Shown one piece after another: positions 6,989 to 14,757 of a stretch of 28,770 nucleotides of DNA. Numbering within the stretch: position 1 is the stretch's first letter; each line of letters opens with the position of its first letter. Location: the NCBI RefSeq assembly GCF_030527935.1, contig NZ_JAUMZV010000028.1, positions 1 to 28,770 of the forward strand, in the 5' to 3' direction. This DNA is from Kingella sp. (in: b-proteobacteria) (lineage in GTDB: Bacteria; Pseudomonadota; Gammaproteobacteria; Burkholderiales; Neisseriaceae). The notes beneath the pieces are model-generated. The model had not been told where the DNA came from. It worked only from the letters and a program-made list of their open reading frames with translations, and did not search any database. The position numbers and the translations under genes are program-made.

Positions 6989-7690
6989 ATGATTCAAATC
7001 CACACCCTAGCCAACCACGCCCCCATTGCCCTACACATCAAACGCAACACCCAGCGCAACATCATCATCCGCCCGCGCGATGCCAGCAGTCTCAACATCA
7101 GCATCCCCAAATGGTTCAGCCCCGCCCAACTGCGCCATTGGCTGCGCGACAACGAAACCACGCTTACCCGCATCCTGCAACAAGCCCCCACCGCGCTTAC
7201 AGGGCAGCCTGAAAACCTACCGCCCAGCATCTTGTTTACAGGCGAACCCTACGCGCTGCGCCCTGCCGCCGTCGCCCAAATAGAACGCTGCGACCGCCAA
7301 CACCTTTTCAGGCTGCCACAGCAACGCAGCCTAGCCGAACAATGCGATTTGCTGCGCCAACACCTGTTTCAGGCTGCCCAAACCGCCCTACTGCCCAAGC
7401 TCGCCGACCACAGCCAACGCCTGCAACTCACCCCTGCAGCCATCAGCCTAACTCGCGCCAAAACCTTTTGGGGCGTATGCCGCGCGCGCACAGGCATCAA
7501 GCTCAACTGGCGGCTGATTTGCGCCCCCGATAGCGTGCAAGATTATGTGTGCATCCACGAACTCTGCCACCTGCGCCACCCCAACCACAGCCGCGCCTTT
7601 TGGCAACTGGTGCAACAGCATCATCCGCAAAGCCCCGCCGCGCAAGCATGGCTCAAACAACACGGCAAAACCTTGTTCGCACTCGGTTGA
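6989..7690 (+). CDS. YgjP-like metallopeptidase-fold protein
   Basis: The YgjP (DUF45/WLM-related) family has a zinc metallopeptidase fold; its substrate is not established. The 233-residue product has the zinc motif H190-E-L-C-H194 with a third ligand likely H200 (HPNHSRAFW), plus the family block TRAKTFWGVC followed by GIKLNWRL. I chose ATG 6989. An open frame extends upstream to 6845, but that part lies inside the repeat element and codes nothing family-like. Three DUS-like cores fall within the coding region and read TGQPEN, FRLPQQ and FQAAQ. The coding strand is strikingly C-rich, like mltB. No obvious operon partner; degQ begins 70 bases downstream. Confidence 0.85.
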   Translation: MIQIHTLANHAPIALHIKRNTQRNIIIRPRDASSLNISIPKWFSPAQLRHWLRDNETTLTRILQQAPTALTGQPENLPPSILFTGEPYALRPAAVAQIERCDRQHLFRLPQQRSLAEQCDLLRQHLFQAAQTALLPKLADHSQRLQLTPAAISLTRAKTFWGVCRARTGIKLNWRLICAPDSVQDYVCIHELCHLRHPNHSRAFWQLVQQHHPQSPAAQAWLKQHGKTLFALG

Positions 7691-7760
7691 TTTTGCGGCA
7701 AGTTTCCCCATATAGCGAAAATCGTTCAGCAGCCTGAAACGCCATCACAAGGATACTTAA

Positions 7761-9200
7761 ATGAACAAATCTCTCCTTTCCCTAGCCCTACTCGCCGCGC
7801 TCGCCCTTGCCGCTTGCGGCAAAGACAGCCCCACCCCGCCCGCCGCATCTGAGCCCGTCAGCATCATCAAGCAAACCGAGCCGCCCAAAGCAGACGGCAC
7901 AGTAGGCATGATGCTGCCCGATTTTGCCCAACTGGTTTCCCGCGAAGGCGGCGCGGTGGTCAATATCCAAGCCGTGCGCGAGCGCGATGAAAACGACAGC
8001 AGCAGCGAAGACCCATTCCTTGAATTTTTCAAACGGCTCACCCCCGATGCGCCCAATCTTTCCGAAGACGAAAACGAAACCAGTGCCAACTTCGGCTCGG
8101 GCTTCATCATCAGCCCCGATGGCTACATTCTCACCAACACCCACGTCATCAAGGGCATGACCAGCATCAAAATAACGCTCAACGACAAACGCCAATACCC
8201 CGCCAAACTCATCGGGCAAGACGAAAAATCCGATGTTGCCCTGCTGAAAATCCAAGCCCAAAACCTGCCCACCGTCAAAATCGGCAACCCCGATGAACTC
8301 AAATCGGGCGAATGGGTTGCCGCGATTGGCGCGCCGTTTGGCTTTGAAAACAGCGTTACATCAGGCATCGTGTCCGCCAAAAACCGCACCCTGCCCGATG
8401 ATGGCTATATGCCGTTTATCCAAACCGATGTTGCCATCAACCCCGGTAATTCGGGCGGGCCATTGTTTAACCTAAAAGGGCAAGTGGTGGGCATCAATTC
8501 GCAAATTTACAGCCGCAGCGGCGGTTTTATGGGCATTTCGTTCGCCATTCCGATTAACGTTGCCATGAATGTTGCCGACCAGCTCAAAGCCACGGGCAAG
8601 GTGGAACGCGGGCAACTGGGCGTGGTGATTCAAGAAGTGAGCTACGATTTGGCGAAAACCTTTGGGCTAGACAAGCCCACAGGCGCGTTGGTTGCCAAAG
8701 TGCTGGCAGGCAGCCCTGCCGAACAAGGCGGCATCAAAGTGGGCGACATCATTCGCAGCGTAAACGGCAGCGAAGTGCGCTCGTCCGGCGACTTGCCGAT
8801 GACCATCAGCTCGCTCAAACCCAACCAAACCGTGAAGCTGGGCGTGTGGCGCAAAGGGCAAATGCATGAAGTGGAAATCAAACTGGGCACGCAACGCGAC
8901 CTGGCTACCAAAGCCGAACGCCAAAGCAGCGAAGACAGCGATAATGTGGACGATTTCCAATTTGCCCCCGCTGGCTTAACGCTGATTGTGAACAGCAACG
9001 GCAAAATTGTGGTGAGCAATGTGAAAGGCATCGCCGCCCAAGCAGGCTTGCGCCGTGGCGATATTTTGCTGGAAGTGGCCGGCAAAACCGTGCACAACCA
9101 AGACGAATTTAACGAAGCCATCAACCGCGCGGGCAAAAACATTCCGCTGCTGGTGCAACGCGGCAACAGCAATTTGTTTATGGCGTTGATTTTGCCCTAG
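7761..9200 (+). CDS. degQ: HtrA/DegQ-family periplasmic serine protease, lipoprotein
   Basis: Degrades or refolds misfolded envelope proteins. The 479-residue product has a lipoprotein signal peptide (lipobox LAAC, C19), so it is probably membrane-anchored. The trypsin-like domain carries the triad H128 (NTHVIKG), D158 (KSDVALLKI) and S231 (NPGNSGGP). Two PDZ domains follow, one around 275-370 (GQLGVVIQEV, GALVAKVLAGSPAEQGG) and one around 395-479 (GLTLIVNSNGKIVVSNV, IAAQAGLRRGD). The ATG at 7761 follows AAGGATACTTAA. It is a single gene, ended by a strong DUS hairpin at 9214-9254. DegP, DegQ and MucD names overlap for this family; the N-terminal lipid anchor is the notable feature. Confidence 0.92.
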   Translation: MNKSLLSLALLAALALAACGKDSPTPPAASEPVSIIKQTEPPKADGTVGMMLPDFAQLVSREGGAVVNIQAVRERDENDSSSEDPFLEFFKRLTPDAPNLSEDENETSANFGSGFIISPDGYILTNTHVIKGMTSIKITLNDKRQYPAKLIGQDEKSDVALLKIQAQNLPTVKIGNPDELKSGEWVAAIGAPFGFENSVTSGIVSAKNRTLPDDGYMPFIQTDVAINPGNSGGPLFNLKGQVVGINSQIYSRSGGFMGISFAIPINVAMNVADQLKATGKVERGQLGVVIQEVSYDLAKTFGLDKPTGALVAKVLAGSPAEQGGIKVGDIIRSVNGSEVRSSGDLPMTISSLKPNQTVKLGVWRKGQMHEVEIKLGTQRDLATKAERQSSEDSDNVDDFQFAPAGLTLIVNSNGKIVVSNVKGIAAQAGLRRGDILLEVAGKTVHNQDEFNEAINRAGKNIPLLVQRGNSNLFMALILP

Positions 9201-9213
9201 CAGGTAAACATCG

Positions 9214-9254
9214 TTTTCAGGCTGCCTTATCTGCATCACAAGGCAGCCTGAAAA
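9214..9254 (+). terminator. DUS-pair terminator after degQ
   Basis: TTTTCAGGCTGCCTT and AAGGCAGCCTGAAAA flank a short loop, a 15-bp perfect stem (DUS cores 9216-9227 and 9241-9252), 14 bases after the degQ stop. Confidence 0.75.
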
Positions 9255-9300
9255 CCGTAAAACCATTCCATTATTCAACATCCCAAGAAAGACATTCACC

Positions 9301-9567
9301 ATGACCGAACAACAATCCCTTATCGCTTTCCCCACCCATTTTGATTTGAAAATCATGGGCGCAGCGCATCCCGATTTTGCCAGCGAAATCCTAAAAACCA
9401 TCCAGCAACACGCGCCCAACACCACCGAAGAACACGTCAAAATCCGCCCCAGCTCCAAAGGCAATTATCTAGGCGCAACCGTAACCGTGTATGCCGAAAA
9501 CCAAGAACATCTGGACAACATCTATCGCGCCGTAACCAGTCATCCGATGGTGAAAGTGGTGTATTAA
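9301..9567 (+). CDS. ybeD: YbeD/DUF493-family protein
   Basis: An 88-residue protein of the YbeD family: a small ACT-like alpha/beta protein often encoded beside lipB. Its function is not established. Recognisable features are FPTHFDLKIMG at the N terminus, SSKGNYLGATVTVYA in the middle and the ending HPMVKVVY, matching E. coli YbeD in length and layout. AAGA occurs upstream of ATG 9301. lipB follows after 26 bases with a DUS between. Together with lipB and lipA this points to the lipoate pathway by context only. Confidence 0.85.
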   Translation: MTEQQSLIAFPTHFDLKIMGAAHPDFASEILKTIQQHAPNTTEEHVKIRPSSKGNYLGATVTVYAENQEHLDNIYRAVTSHPMVKVVY

Positions 9568-9579
9568 ATCATCCCGTTA

Positions 9580-9591
9580 AGGCAGCCTGAA
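9580..9591 (+). repeat. DUS directly before the lipB start
   Basis: AGGCAGCCTGAA ends two bases before the lipB ATG (9594). Its AAGG (9579-9582) is the only Shine-Dalgarno-like sequence available for lipB. Confidence 0.7.
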
Positions 9592-9593
9592 AC

Positions 9594-10196
9594 ATGAAAA
9601 TCAAAACCCTAGGCAGGGCAGACTACGCCCCCACTTTTGAAGCCATGAAACGCTTTAACGACAGCCGCACGCCCGACACCGAAGACGAGCTTTGGCTGGT
9701 AGAACATCCCCCCGTGTTCACGCAAGGCTTGGCAGGCAAGCCCGAGCATTTGCTGTTTTCAGGCAGCATCCCCGTGGTGCAAATTGACCGCGGCGGGCAA
9801 ATCACCTACCACGGGCCGGGGCAAGTGGTCGTGTACACCATGATAGACTTCAAACGCCGCAAAACCAGCGTGCGCCACATCGTCTCCGCGCTGGAAAACG
9901 CCATCATCGCCACCCTTGCCGAATACGGCATCGCTTCCGCCAACGATCCCGCCAGGCCGGGGGTGTATGTGGGCGCGCGCAAAATCGCTTCGCTTGGGCT
10001 GCGGATTAAAAACGGCTCGGTGTATCACGGCTTGGCGTTGAATGTGAACATGGATTTAGAGCCGTTCCACCAAATCAACCCCTGCGGCTATGCGGGGCTG
10101 GAAATGGCGCAGATTGCCGATTTTGTGCAGCCCTGCCCAAGCTGGGACGAAGTGGCGCAGAAGCTGGCGGCGCATTTGGTGCGCGAGTTGGCTTAA
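9594..10196 (+). CDS. lipB: Octanoyl-[acyl-carrier-protein] transferase LipB
   Basis: Moves the octanoyl group from octanoyl-ACP to lipoyl domains of 2-oxoacid dehydrogenases and the glycine cleavage H protein, the first step of endogenous protein lipoylation. The 200-residue length is typical. The catalytic cysteine C164 is in NPCGYAGLE and the partner lysine K130 in GARKIASLG. The HGPGQ motif (near 73-77) and RGGQITYHGPG also identify the family. A DUS, rather than a classical ribosome-binding site, sits just before the start. LipA, which completes the pathway, follows after one SDR gene. Confidence 0.95.
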   Translation: MKIKTLGRADYAPTFEAMKRFNDSRTPDTEDELWLVEHPPVFTQGLAGKPEHLLFSGSIPVVQIDRGGQITYHGPGQVVVYTMIDFKRRKTSVRHIVSALENAIIATLAEYGIASANDPARPGVYVGARKIASLGLRIKNGSVYHGLALNVNMDLEPFHQINPCGYAGLEMAQIADFVQPCPSWDEVAQKLAAHLVRELA

Positions 10197-10202
10197 CGAT
10201 TA

Positions 10203-10214
10203 AGGCAGCCTGAA
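10203..10214 (+). repeat. DUS between lipB and the SDR gene
   Basis: Perfect AGGCAGCCTGAA in the 37-base spacer. Another perfect DUS lies inside the SDR gene at 10380-10391, where it encodes part of LSGCL. Confidence 0.75.
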
Positions 10215-10233
10215 AAAGCATTTAGAGAAAAAC

Positions 10234-10959
10234 ATGACCCCAAACAACCACACCGTCCTGATTACAGGCGGCGCAACAGGCATCGGCTTTGCGCTGGCAA
10301 AAAAATTCCACGCCGCAGGCAACCGCGTGATACTCGCAGGCAGGCGCGAAGACGTTTTGCACCAAGCCGCTGCCCAGCTTTCAGGCTGCCTGATTGCCGT
10401 TGCCGATGTGTCGCAAGAAACCGACCGCGCGCGCCTTGTGCGCGAGTTTCCCGATGTCAGCATCTTAGTGAACAACGCAGGCGTGCAGTTCACCCAGCCC
10501 TTTGCCACGCAAACGGCAGACGACATCGCCCAAGAAATCAACATTAACCTTACCGCGCCCGCCCAGCTCACGCTCGCCTTTTTGCCGATTTTGACCGCCC
10601 AGCGCGAAGCCGCTGTGGTCAATGTGTCATCGGGCTTGGCGATTGTGCCCAAAGAAACCTGCGCCCTGTATTGCGCCAGCAAAGCCGCTCTGCACAGTTT
10701 CAGCCAAACTCTGCGCTGGCAGTTGGAAAGCACGCCCGTGCGCGTGTTTGAACTGATGCCGCCGATGGTTGCCACGCCGATGTCGCAAGGCAAAGGGCAC
10801 GCCCACCTGAAAATCTCGCCTGACGAGTTGGCAGACGAATTTTGGCGCGACTTCCAGCGCAACCGCTACGAAATCATGGGCGGCAAAACCAAGCTGCTCT
10901 ATTGGCTCAACCGCCTGTCCAACACGCTGGCGCAACGGGTGATGCGAAAAGGGTTATAA
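10234..10959 (+). CDS. Short-chain dehydrogenase/reductase (DltE-like)
   Basis: A classical SDR of 241 residues: NAD(P)-binding TGGATGIG at 11-18, NNAG at 80-83, catalytic serine S132 or S133 (NVSSG) and YxxxK at Y146/K150 (YCASK). The substrate is unknown. Overall it resembles the DltE/COG3967 group of oxidoreductases, but this is from memory. It sits between lipB and lipA on the same strand; the TATAAT of a possible lipA promoter overlaps its stop. A role in lipoate metabolism cannot be inferred from position alone. Confidence 0.85.
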   Translation: MTPNNHTVLITGGATGIGFALAKKFHAAGNRVILAGRREDVLHQAAAQLSGCLIAVADVSQETDRARLVREFPDVSILVNNAGVQFTQPFATQTADDIAQEININLTAPAQLTLAFLPILTAQREAAVVNVSSGLAIVPKETCALYCASKAALHSFSQTLRWQLESTPVRVFELMPPMVATPMSQGKGHAHLKISPDELADEFWRDFQRNRYEIMGGKTKLLYWLNRLSNTLAQRVMRKGL

Positions 10960-10960
10960 T
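10955..10960 (+). promoter_or_regulatory. Possible -10 element for lipA
   Basis: Perfect TATAAT overlapping the SDR stop codon, 120 bases before the lipA start. No good -35 hexamer is visible 16-18 bases upstream, so support is weak. Confidence 0.35.
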
Positions 10961-11079
10961 CGCCGCTCTCGGTTTTCAGGCTGCCTGAAAGCGCATTGAC
11001 GGCTGCCAAACCGCCCACAATGAAACCAAAACCGTTTTCAGGCAGCCTGAAAACAACACACTCAACAGAAAGCAAAACC

Positions 11080-12081
11080 ATGTCCACCGAAACCACCAAC
11101 CCCCTAGACAACGCCAAAGGCGTAAAACACAAAGGCGCAAGCAAAACCGCCCGCATCCCCATCAAAGTCGTTCCGCTAGAAGAAAAAATCAAAAAACCAT
11201 CTTGGATTAAAGCCAAAATCCCCAGCAGCAAAAAATTCTTTGAAATTAAAGACATCTTGCGCACGCAAAAAATGCACACCGTATGCGAAGAAGCCAGCTG
11301 CCCCAATATCGGCGAATGTTTCAGTTACGGCACCGCCACCTTTATGATTATGGGCGACATCTGCACCCGCCGCTGCCCGTTCTGCGATGTGGGGCATGGT
11401 CGCCCCAACGAATTGGACAAAGACGAGCCCAAAAACCTTGCCGAATCGGTTGCCGCAATGGGCTTGCGCTATGTGGTGATTACATCGGTGGACAGGGACG
11501 ATTTGCGCGACGGCGGCGCACAACACTTTGCCGATTGCATCAACGAAATCCGCAAAACCAGCCCCAACACCAAAATTGAAATTTTGGTGCCCGATTTTCG
11601 CGGTCGCTTAGACATCGCGTTGGACATTTTGGCGAAAAATCCGCCCGATGTGATGAACCACAACCTAGAAACCCACCCGCGCCTATACAAACAAGCGCGC
11701 CCAGGGGCAGACTACCAGCACTCGCTGGAACTGCTGCGCCGCTACCGCGAAATGATGCCGCACATCCCCACCAAGTCCGGCATTATGGTGGGCTTGGGCG
11801 AAACAGATGACGAAATCCGCGAAATCATGCGCGATATGCGTGCCAACAACATTGAAATGATTACCGTGGGGCAATATTTGCAGCCATCCAACAGCCATTT
11901 GCCCGTGCTGCGCTATGTAACCCCCGAGCAGTTTAAAGAATTTGAAAAAGAAGCCTACGCCATGGGCTTTACCAACGCCGCCATTGGCGCAATGGTGCGC
12001 AGTTCCTACCACGCCGATATGCAGGCGCATGATGTGCTGGAAGAGCAAAGCAAACGCAAAGGCGGTTGCGGGCATCATTAA
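11080..12081 (+). CDS. lipA: Lipoyl synthase LipA
   Basis: A radical SAM enzyme that inserts two sulfurs into protein-bound octanoyl chains to make lipoyl groups. With start at ATG 11080 the product has 333 residues. Auxiliary [4Fe-4S] cluster ligands are C69, C74 and C80 (CX4CX5C); the radical-SAM cluster CX3CX2C is C95, C99, C102. The conserved RSSYHA serine ligand is near the C terminus. The frame is open back to 10996, but that part contains DUS sequence and is not LipA-like; the 11080 start follows AACAGAAAGC. LipB, upstream, supplies its substrate. A strong terminator follows at 12106-12155. Confidence 0.95.
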   Translation: MSTETTNPLDNAKGVKHKGASKTARIPIKVVPLEEKIKKPSWIKAKIPSSKKFFEIKDILRTQKMHTVCEEASCPNIGECFSYGTATFMIMGDICTRRCPFCDVGHGRPNELDKDEPKNLAESVAAMGLRYVVITSVDRDDLRDGGAQHFADCINEIRKTSPNTKIEILVPDFRGRLDIALDILAKNPPDVMNHNLETHPRLYKQARPGADYQHSLELLRRYREMMPHIPTKSGIMVGLGETDDEIREIMRDMRANNIEMITVGQYLQPSNSHLPVLRYVTPEQFKEFEKEAYAMGFTNAAIGAMVRSSYHADMQAHDVLEEQSKRKGGCGHH

Positions 12082-12105
12082 GGCATTGGCGATTGGCGCG
12101 GAAAC

Positions 12106-12155
12106 AAAAAGGCAGCCTGAAAACGGTTTGGAATACGTTTTCAGGCTGCTTTTTT
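12106..12155 (+). terminator. Rho-independent terminator after lipA built on a DUS pair
   Basis: AAAAAGGCAGCCTGAAAACG and CGTTTTCAGGCTGCTTTTTT form a stem of about 19-20 bp with one mismatch, followed by a T-run. The left arm carries a perfect DUS (12110-12121). Confidence 0.85.
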
Positions 12156-12187
12156 ATTCTTGCGATACCAGTTTCACATTTTCAGGC

Positions 12188-12310
12188 TGAAACCTTTGCA
12201 AAACCTGTAACCGATGGAGCGTCGGCGGCTCGCCGACATCTTGTTAAATCAGTCATGCGATGTTCAATAAGCAATGGCAGCGAGCCGCCGCCGCTCCATT
12301 TTAGGTTTCA
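12188..12310. repeat. DUS-linked inverted-repeat element (copy 3, inverted, short form)
   Basis: Begins TGAAACCTTTGCAAAACC and ends CCATTTTAGGTTTCA. The reverse complement aligns with the core of 6755-6911, including the GGAGCGGCG and GTCGGCGAGCCGCCGAC hairpins and the GCATGA centre. It lacks the extra outer unit of about 27 bp that copies 1 and 2 have on one side. Confidence 0.75.
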
Positions 12311-12339
12311 GGCTGCCTTATCACACAAGGCAGCCTGAA
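12307..12339 (-). terminator. DUS-pair terminator after the DASS transporter
   Basis: TTCAGGCTGCCT (12307-12318) and AGGCAGCCTGAA (12328-12339) form a 12-bp stem with a 9-base loop, 9 bases beyond the minus-strand transporter stop. Confidence 0.75.
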
Positions 12340-12347
12340 ACGCTTGT

Positions 12348-13829
12348 TTACCAGTATCCCAATGTTTTCCACCACAGCAAACCGATGGTGCAGAAAATCA
12401 GAATTTCCACCACGCTCATCACAAAGCCTGCAATCCACCATTCGCCCATGGTGGTGTAGCCCGAATTATAGATAACGGGCGATGAGCCTGATGCGTAGTG
12501 GGTGAGCGACATCATAATGCCTGTGCTGGCGGCGAGAATCAGCGCGAACAGCATGGGCGGTGCGCCCAAATGCAAGCCCACGGCGTAGAACGCGCCGAGC
12601 ATGGCGGTAACGTGTGCCGTGCCGCTGGCAAACATATAGTGCGAATAAATATACACCACAGCCAACAAGGCGCAGCCTACCACCCAGCTTAAACCCATGC
12701 CTTGAATTTGTTGCCCCATCATGTCGGAGAACCATTTAATCAAGCCGAGTTTATTCAGGAAAGTTGCCATCATTACCAAGGCGGCGAACCATACAATCGT
12801 GTCCCACGCGCCTTTTTCTTTGAGCACATCGTCCCATGTTAAAACGCCTGTGAGCAGCAGCAACGACAGCCCCAAGAATGTGGTGGTGGTGGCATCCACT
12901 TTAACGCCGAACAGCATATCGGGAACGCCTGCCCACAATAAAAGCAACACGACAAACACGGCGAGCATGATTTTTTCGCCTTTGCTCATGGGCCCCATTT
13001 CTTTCAATTTGGTGCGTGCCATTTCGGGCGCATCGGGCGTGCTGGTGATTTCGGGTTTATACAAGAAGAACAAAATAATCGGCATCACCGCCATCGCCAC
13101 CAAACCCGGTACCACCATCGCGGTGAACCATGTGCCCCATGATAGGTGGATTTTGCTGTCGGTGGCTTTGGCAATCAAATCCACCGCCAAGGGATTGGGC
13201 GCGGTAGCGGTTACGAAAATCAGGCAGGAGATGATGTTGGCGTGGTAGTTCACCAAGGCAAGATAACGCCCGATTTTGTTTTGCGTGCCTTTTTCGGGGT
13301 CGGAATCAAAGCTGGCGGCAATCGCTTTCATAATCGGGTGCACAATCGCGCCGCCGCGTGCGGTGTTGGATGGGGTAACGGGCGCAATCAGCAAGTCGCA
13401 CAACGCCAGGCTATACGCCACGCCTATGGTTTTTTTGCCAAATATAGATAGGAACAAATAGCCAATGCGCGTGCCCAGCCCTGTTTTGAGCAAGCCGCGC
13501 GAAATCATGATGGCGATACCAATCATCCAAATCAGCGTACTGTTCAGGCTGCTTAATGCGTCTTTGGCAGCTTGGGCGGATGGATTTTTGATGGGTTTGC
13601 CATCTGCGCCCATTTCGGGCACGGTTACTTGCAACAGCGCAACAATGGTCATCGCCAGCACCGCCATTGCGCCGATGGGCATGGCTTTGCCGATGATGCC
13701 CGCAATCACGCCGATAAACAGTGCGAGCAGATGCCACGCATTGGGCGCAACGCCCTCGGGCGCGGGGATGAACCAGAGAATGAGTGTTAAAACGACCGCG
13801 ACAGCGGCGGGGATTGGTTTAAAACCCAT
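12348..13829 (-). CDS. DASS-family (CitT/SLC13-type) dicarboxylate or anion transporter
   Basis: A 493-residue inner-membrane protein with about 12 hydrophobic segments. It belongs to the divalent anion:Na+ symporter family, which moves citrate, succinate, malate, 2-oxoglutarate or related acids. The substrate-site SNT motif is S154-N155-T156 (TPSNTARGG); a second hairpin motif is present as ASGTAHVT, with TGIMMSLTHYASGSSPVIYNSGY near the C terminus. These resemble CitT/2-oxoglutarate-malate translocators rather than sulfate carriers. GAGGTGAAATC precedes the start. It is a single gene, between DUS pairs on both sides. Substrate and coupling (Na+ symport or exchange) cannot be read from sequence. 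Confidence 0.85.
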   Translation of the reverse strand: MGFKPIPAAVAVVLTLILWFIPAPEGVAPNAWHLLALFIGVIAGIIGKAMPIGAMAVLAMTIVALLQVTVPEMGADGKPIKNPSAQAAKDALSSLNSTLIWMIGIAIMISRGLLKTGLGTRIGYLFLSIFGKKTIGVAYSLALCDLLIAPVTPSNTARGGAIVHPIMKAIAASFDSDPEKGTQNKIGRYLALVNYHANIISCLIFVTATAPNPLAVDLIAKATDSKIHLSWGTWFTAMVVPGLVAMAVMPIILFFLYKPEITSTPDAPEMARTKLKEMGPMSKGEKIMLAVFVVLLLLWAGVPDMLFGVKVDATTTTFLGLSLLLLTGVLTWDDVLKEKGAWDTIVWFAALVMMATFLNKLGLIKWFSDMMGQQIQGMGLSWVVGCALLAVVYIYSHYMFASGTAHVTAMLGAFYAVGLHLGAPPMLFALILAASTGIMMSLTHYASGSSPVIYNSGYTTMGEWWIAGFVMSVVEILIFCTIGLLWWKTLGYW

Positions 13830-13873
13830 GATTTCACCTCGTGATTTATTGTTAATGAAAGGGGTTGGGGCTT

Positions 13874-13910
13874 TTCAGGCTGCCTTGGGCTTGCCATTAG
13901 GCAGCCTGAA
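13874..13910. repeat. Inverted DUS pair upstream of the DASS gene
   Basis: TTCAGGCTGCCT at 13874-13885 and AGGCAGCCTGAA at 13899-13910, 45 bases upstream of the transporter start. Confidence 0.75.
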
Positions 13911-14040
13911 ATGCCATTTTAGCAAACATAATTTAACTCTTAAATAACCTATTTTGCCTTGATATAACTTAAATTAACGGGTGGTGTCCTAAAAAGTATG
14001 CTGGCTTAATTATTGCAGTATTGGTTAGAAATTCTGCAAT

Positions 14041-14077
14041 CTGTTCCTTCTCCCCCAGGAGAGAGAAGGCTAGGATG
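14041..14077. repeat. 37-bp imperfect palindromic repeat (copy 1)
   Basis: A stretch around CCTTCTCCC...GAGAGAAGG whose reverse complement aligns over 37 bases with 24617-24653 (CATCCTAACCTTC...GGGAGAAGG). Small dispersed repeat; function unknown. Confidence 0.6.
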
Positions 14078-14234
14078 AAACCTTTGCAAAAACCCCAACA
14101 ACAGCCTGAAACCTAAAATGGAGCGGCGACGGATCGTCGCCAAATTGCTTATGAAACATAGTATTACTGATTTTCCAAAATGTCGGCGAGCCGCCGATGC
14201 TCCATCGGTTACAGGTTTTGCAAAGGTTTCAGGA
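14073..14234. repeat. DUS-linked inverted-repeat element (copy 2, complete)
   Basis: TGAAACCTTTGCAAAA at the left and TTTTGCAAAGGTTTCA at the right (14076-14231 between them). The inner sequence matches 6755-6911 in the same orientation: CCTAAAATGGAGCGGCGACGG, AT-rich middle, TGTCGGCGAGCCGCCGA, CTCCATCGGTT. The DUS-like flanks have decayed (GGAT instead of GGCT). Confidence 0.8.
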
Positions 14235-14278
14235 TGGGGGTGGTAGGTGGATTAAACAGCCACCCCGCCCCAATAAAA

Positions 14279-14318
14279 AGGCAGCCTAAAAACAGAAAAT
14301 CCCATTTTCAGGATGCCT
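14279..14318 (-). terminator. Degenerate DUS-pair terminator after fur
   Basis: AGGCAGCCTAAA (14279-14290) and TTCAGGATGCCT (14307-14318) each differ from the DUS by one base, yet still pair as a stem. It lies 14 bases past the fur stop. Confidence 0.6.
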
Positions 14319-14331
14319 TAATCGTTCCCAA

Positions 14332-14757
14332 TTACCGTTTCTCTTTCTTCTGGCACTTGCCGCACACGCCATACATATACAGCGCATGGTCGACAATGCG
14401 ATAGCCATTATCCAGCGCAATCTTATCCTGCAAACGCTCAATTTCTTCGTTGTGGAACTCGGTAACATCGCCGCATTTCACGCACACCAAATGGTCGTGA
14501 TGCTCGCCACGGTTTAGCTCGTAAACCGCTTTGCCTGTTTCAAAATGATGGCGCAGCAAAATGCCCGCTTGTTCAAACTGCGTCAGCACACGATAAATCG
14601 TTGCCACGCCCACTTCAATGCCTTCGTCCAGCAAAATGCGATACACATCTTCCGCGCTCAAATGCTCATCGGCGTGCGATTCAAACAAATCCAAAATTTT
14701 TAAGCGCGGACCCGTAACCTTTAAACCATTTCCCTTTAATTGTGCGATGTTATCCAT
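14332..14757 (-). CDS. fur: Ferric uptake regulator Fur
   Basis: A metal-responsive repressor: with Fe2+ bound it represses iron uptake genes. The 141-residue product has the N-terminal winged helix (about 1-82, with GVATIYRVLTQFEQAG recognition helix) and a C-terminal dimerisation domain with HHDHLVCVKCG, the structural zinc cysteines C92/C95, and a second pair C132/C135 (VCGKC). AAAAGGAATTTT precedes the start. Divergent from bamE-dapB, the arrangement seen in Neisseria. No clear 19-bp Fur box was found in the shared spacer. Confidence 0.96.
   Translation of the reverse strand: MDNIAQLKGNGLKVTGPRLKILDLFESHADEHLSAEDVYRILLDEGIEVGVATIYRVLTQFEQAGILLRHHFETGKAVYELNRGEHHDHLVCVKCGDVTEFHNEEIERLQDKIALDNGYRIVDHALYMYGVCGKCQKKEKR

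Larger units (their letters stand above)
13830..14331. other. Gene-free spacer upstream of the DASS transporter, repeat-rich
   Basis: No gene is seen. It contains the inverted DUS pair 13874-13910, a motif at 13981-14003 that recurs at 19636-19658, a 37-bp repeat at 14041-14077, the second complete DUS-linked element (14073-14234), and the degenerate DUS pair that probably ends fur (14279-14318). Confidence 0.65.

Noticed and set aside
10996..11079. N-terminal extension of LipA
   Set aside because: Encoded by DUS-containing spacer; the MSTETTN start at 11080 gives a normal LipA length.
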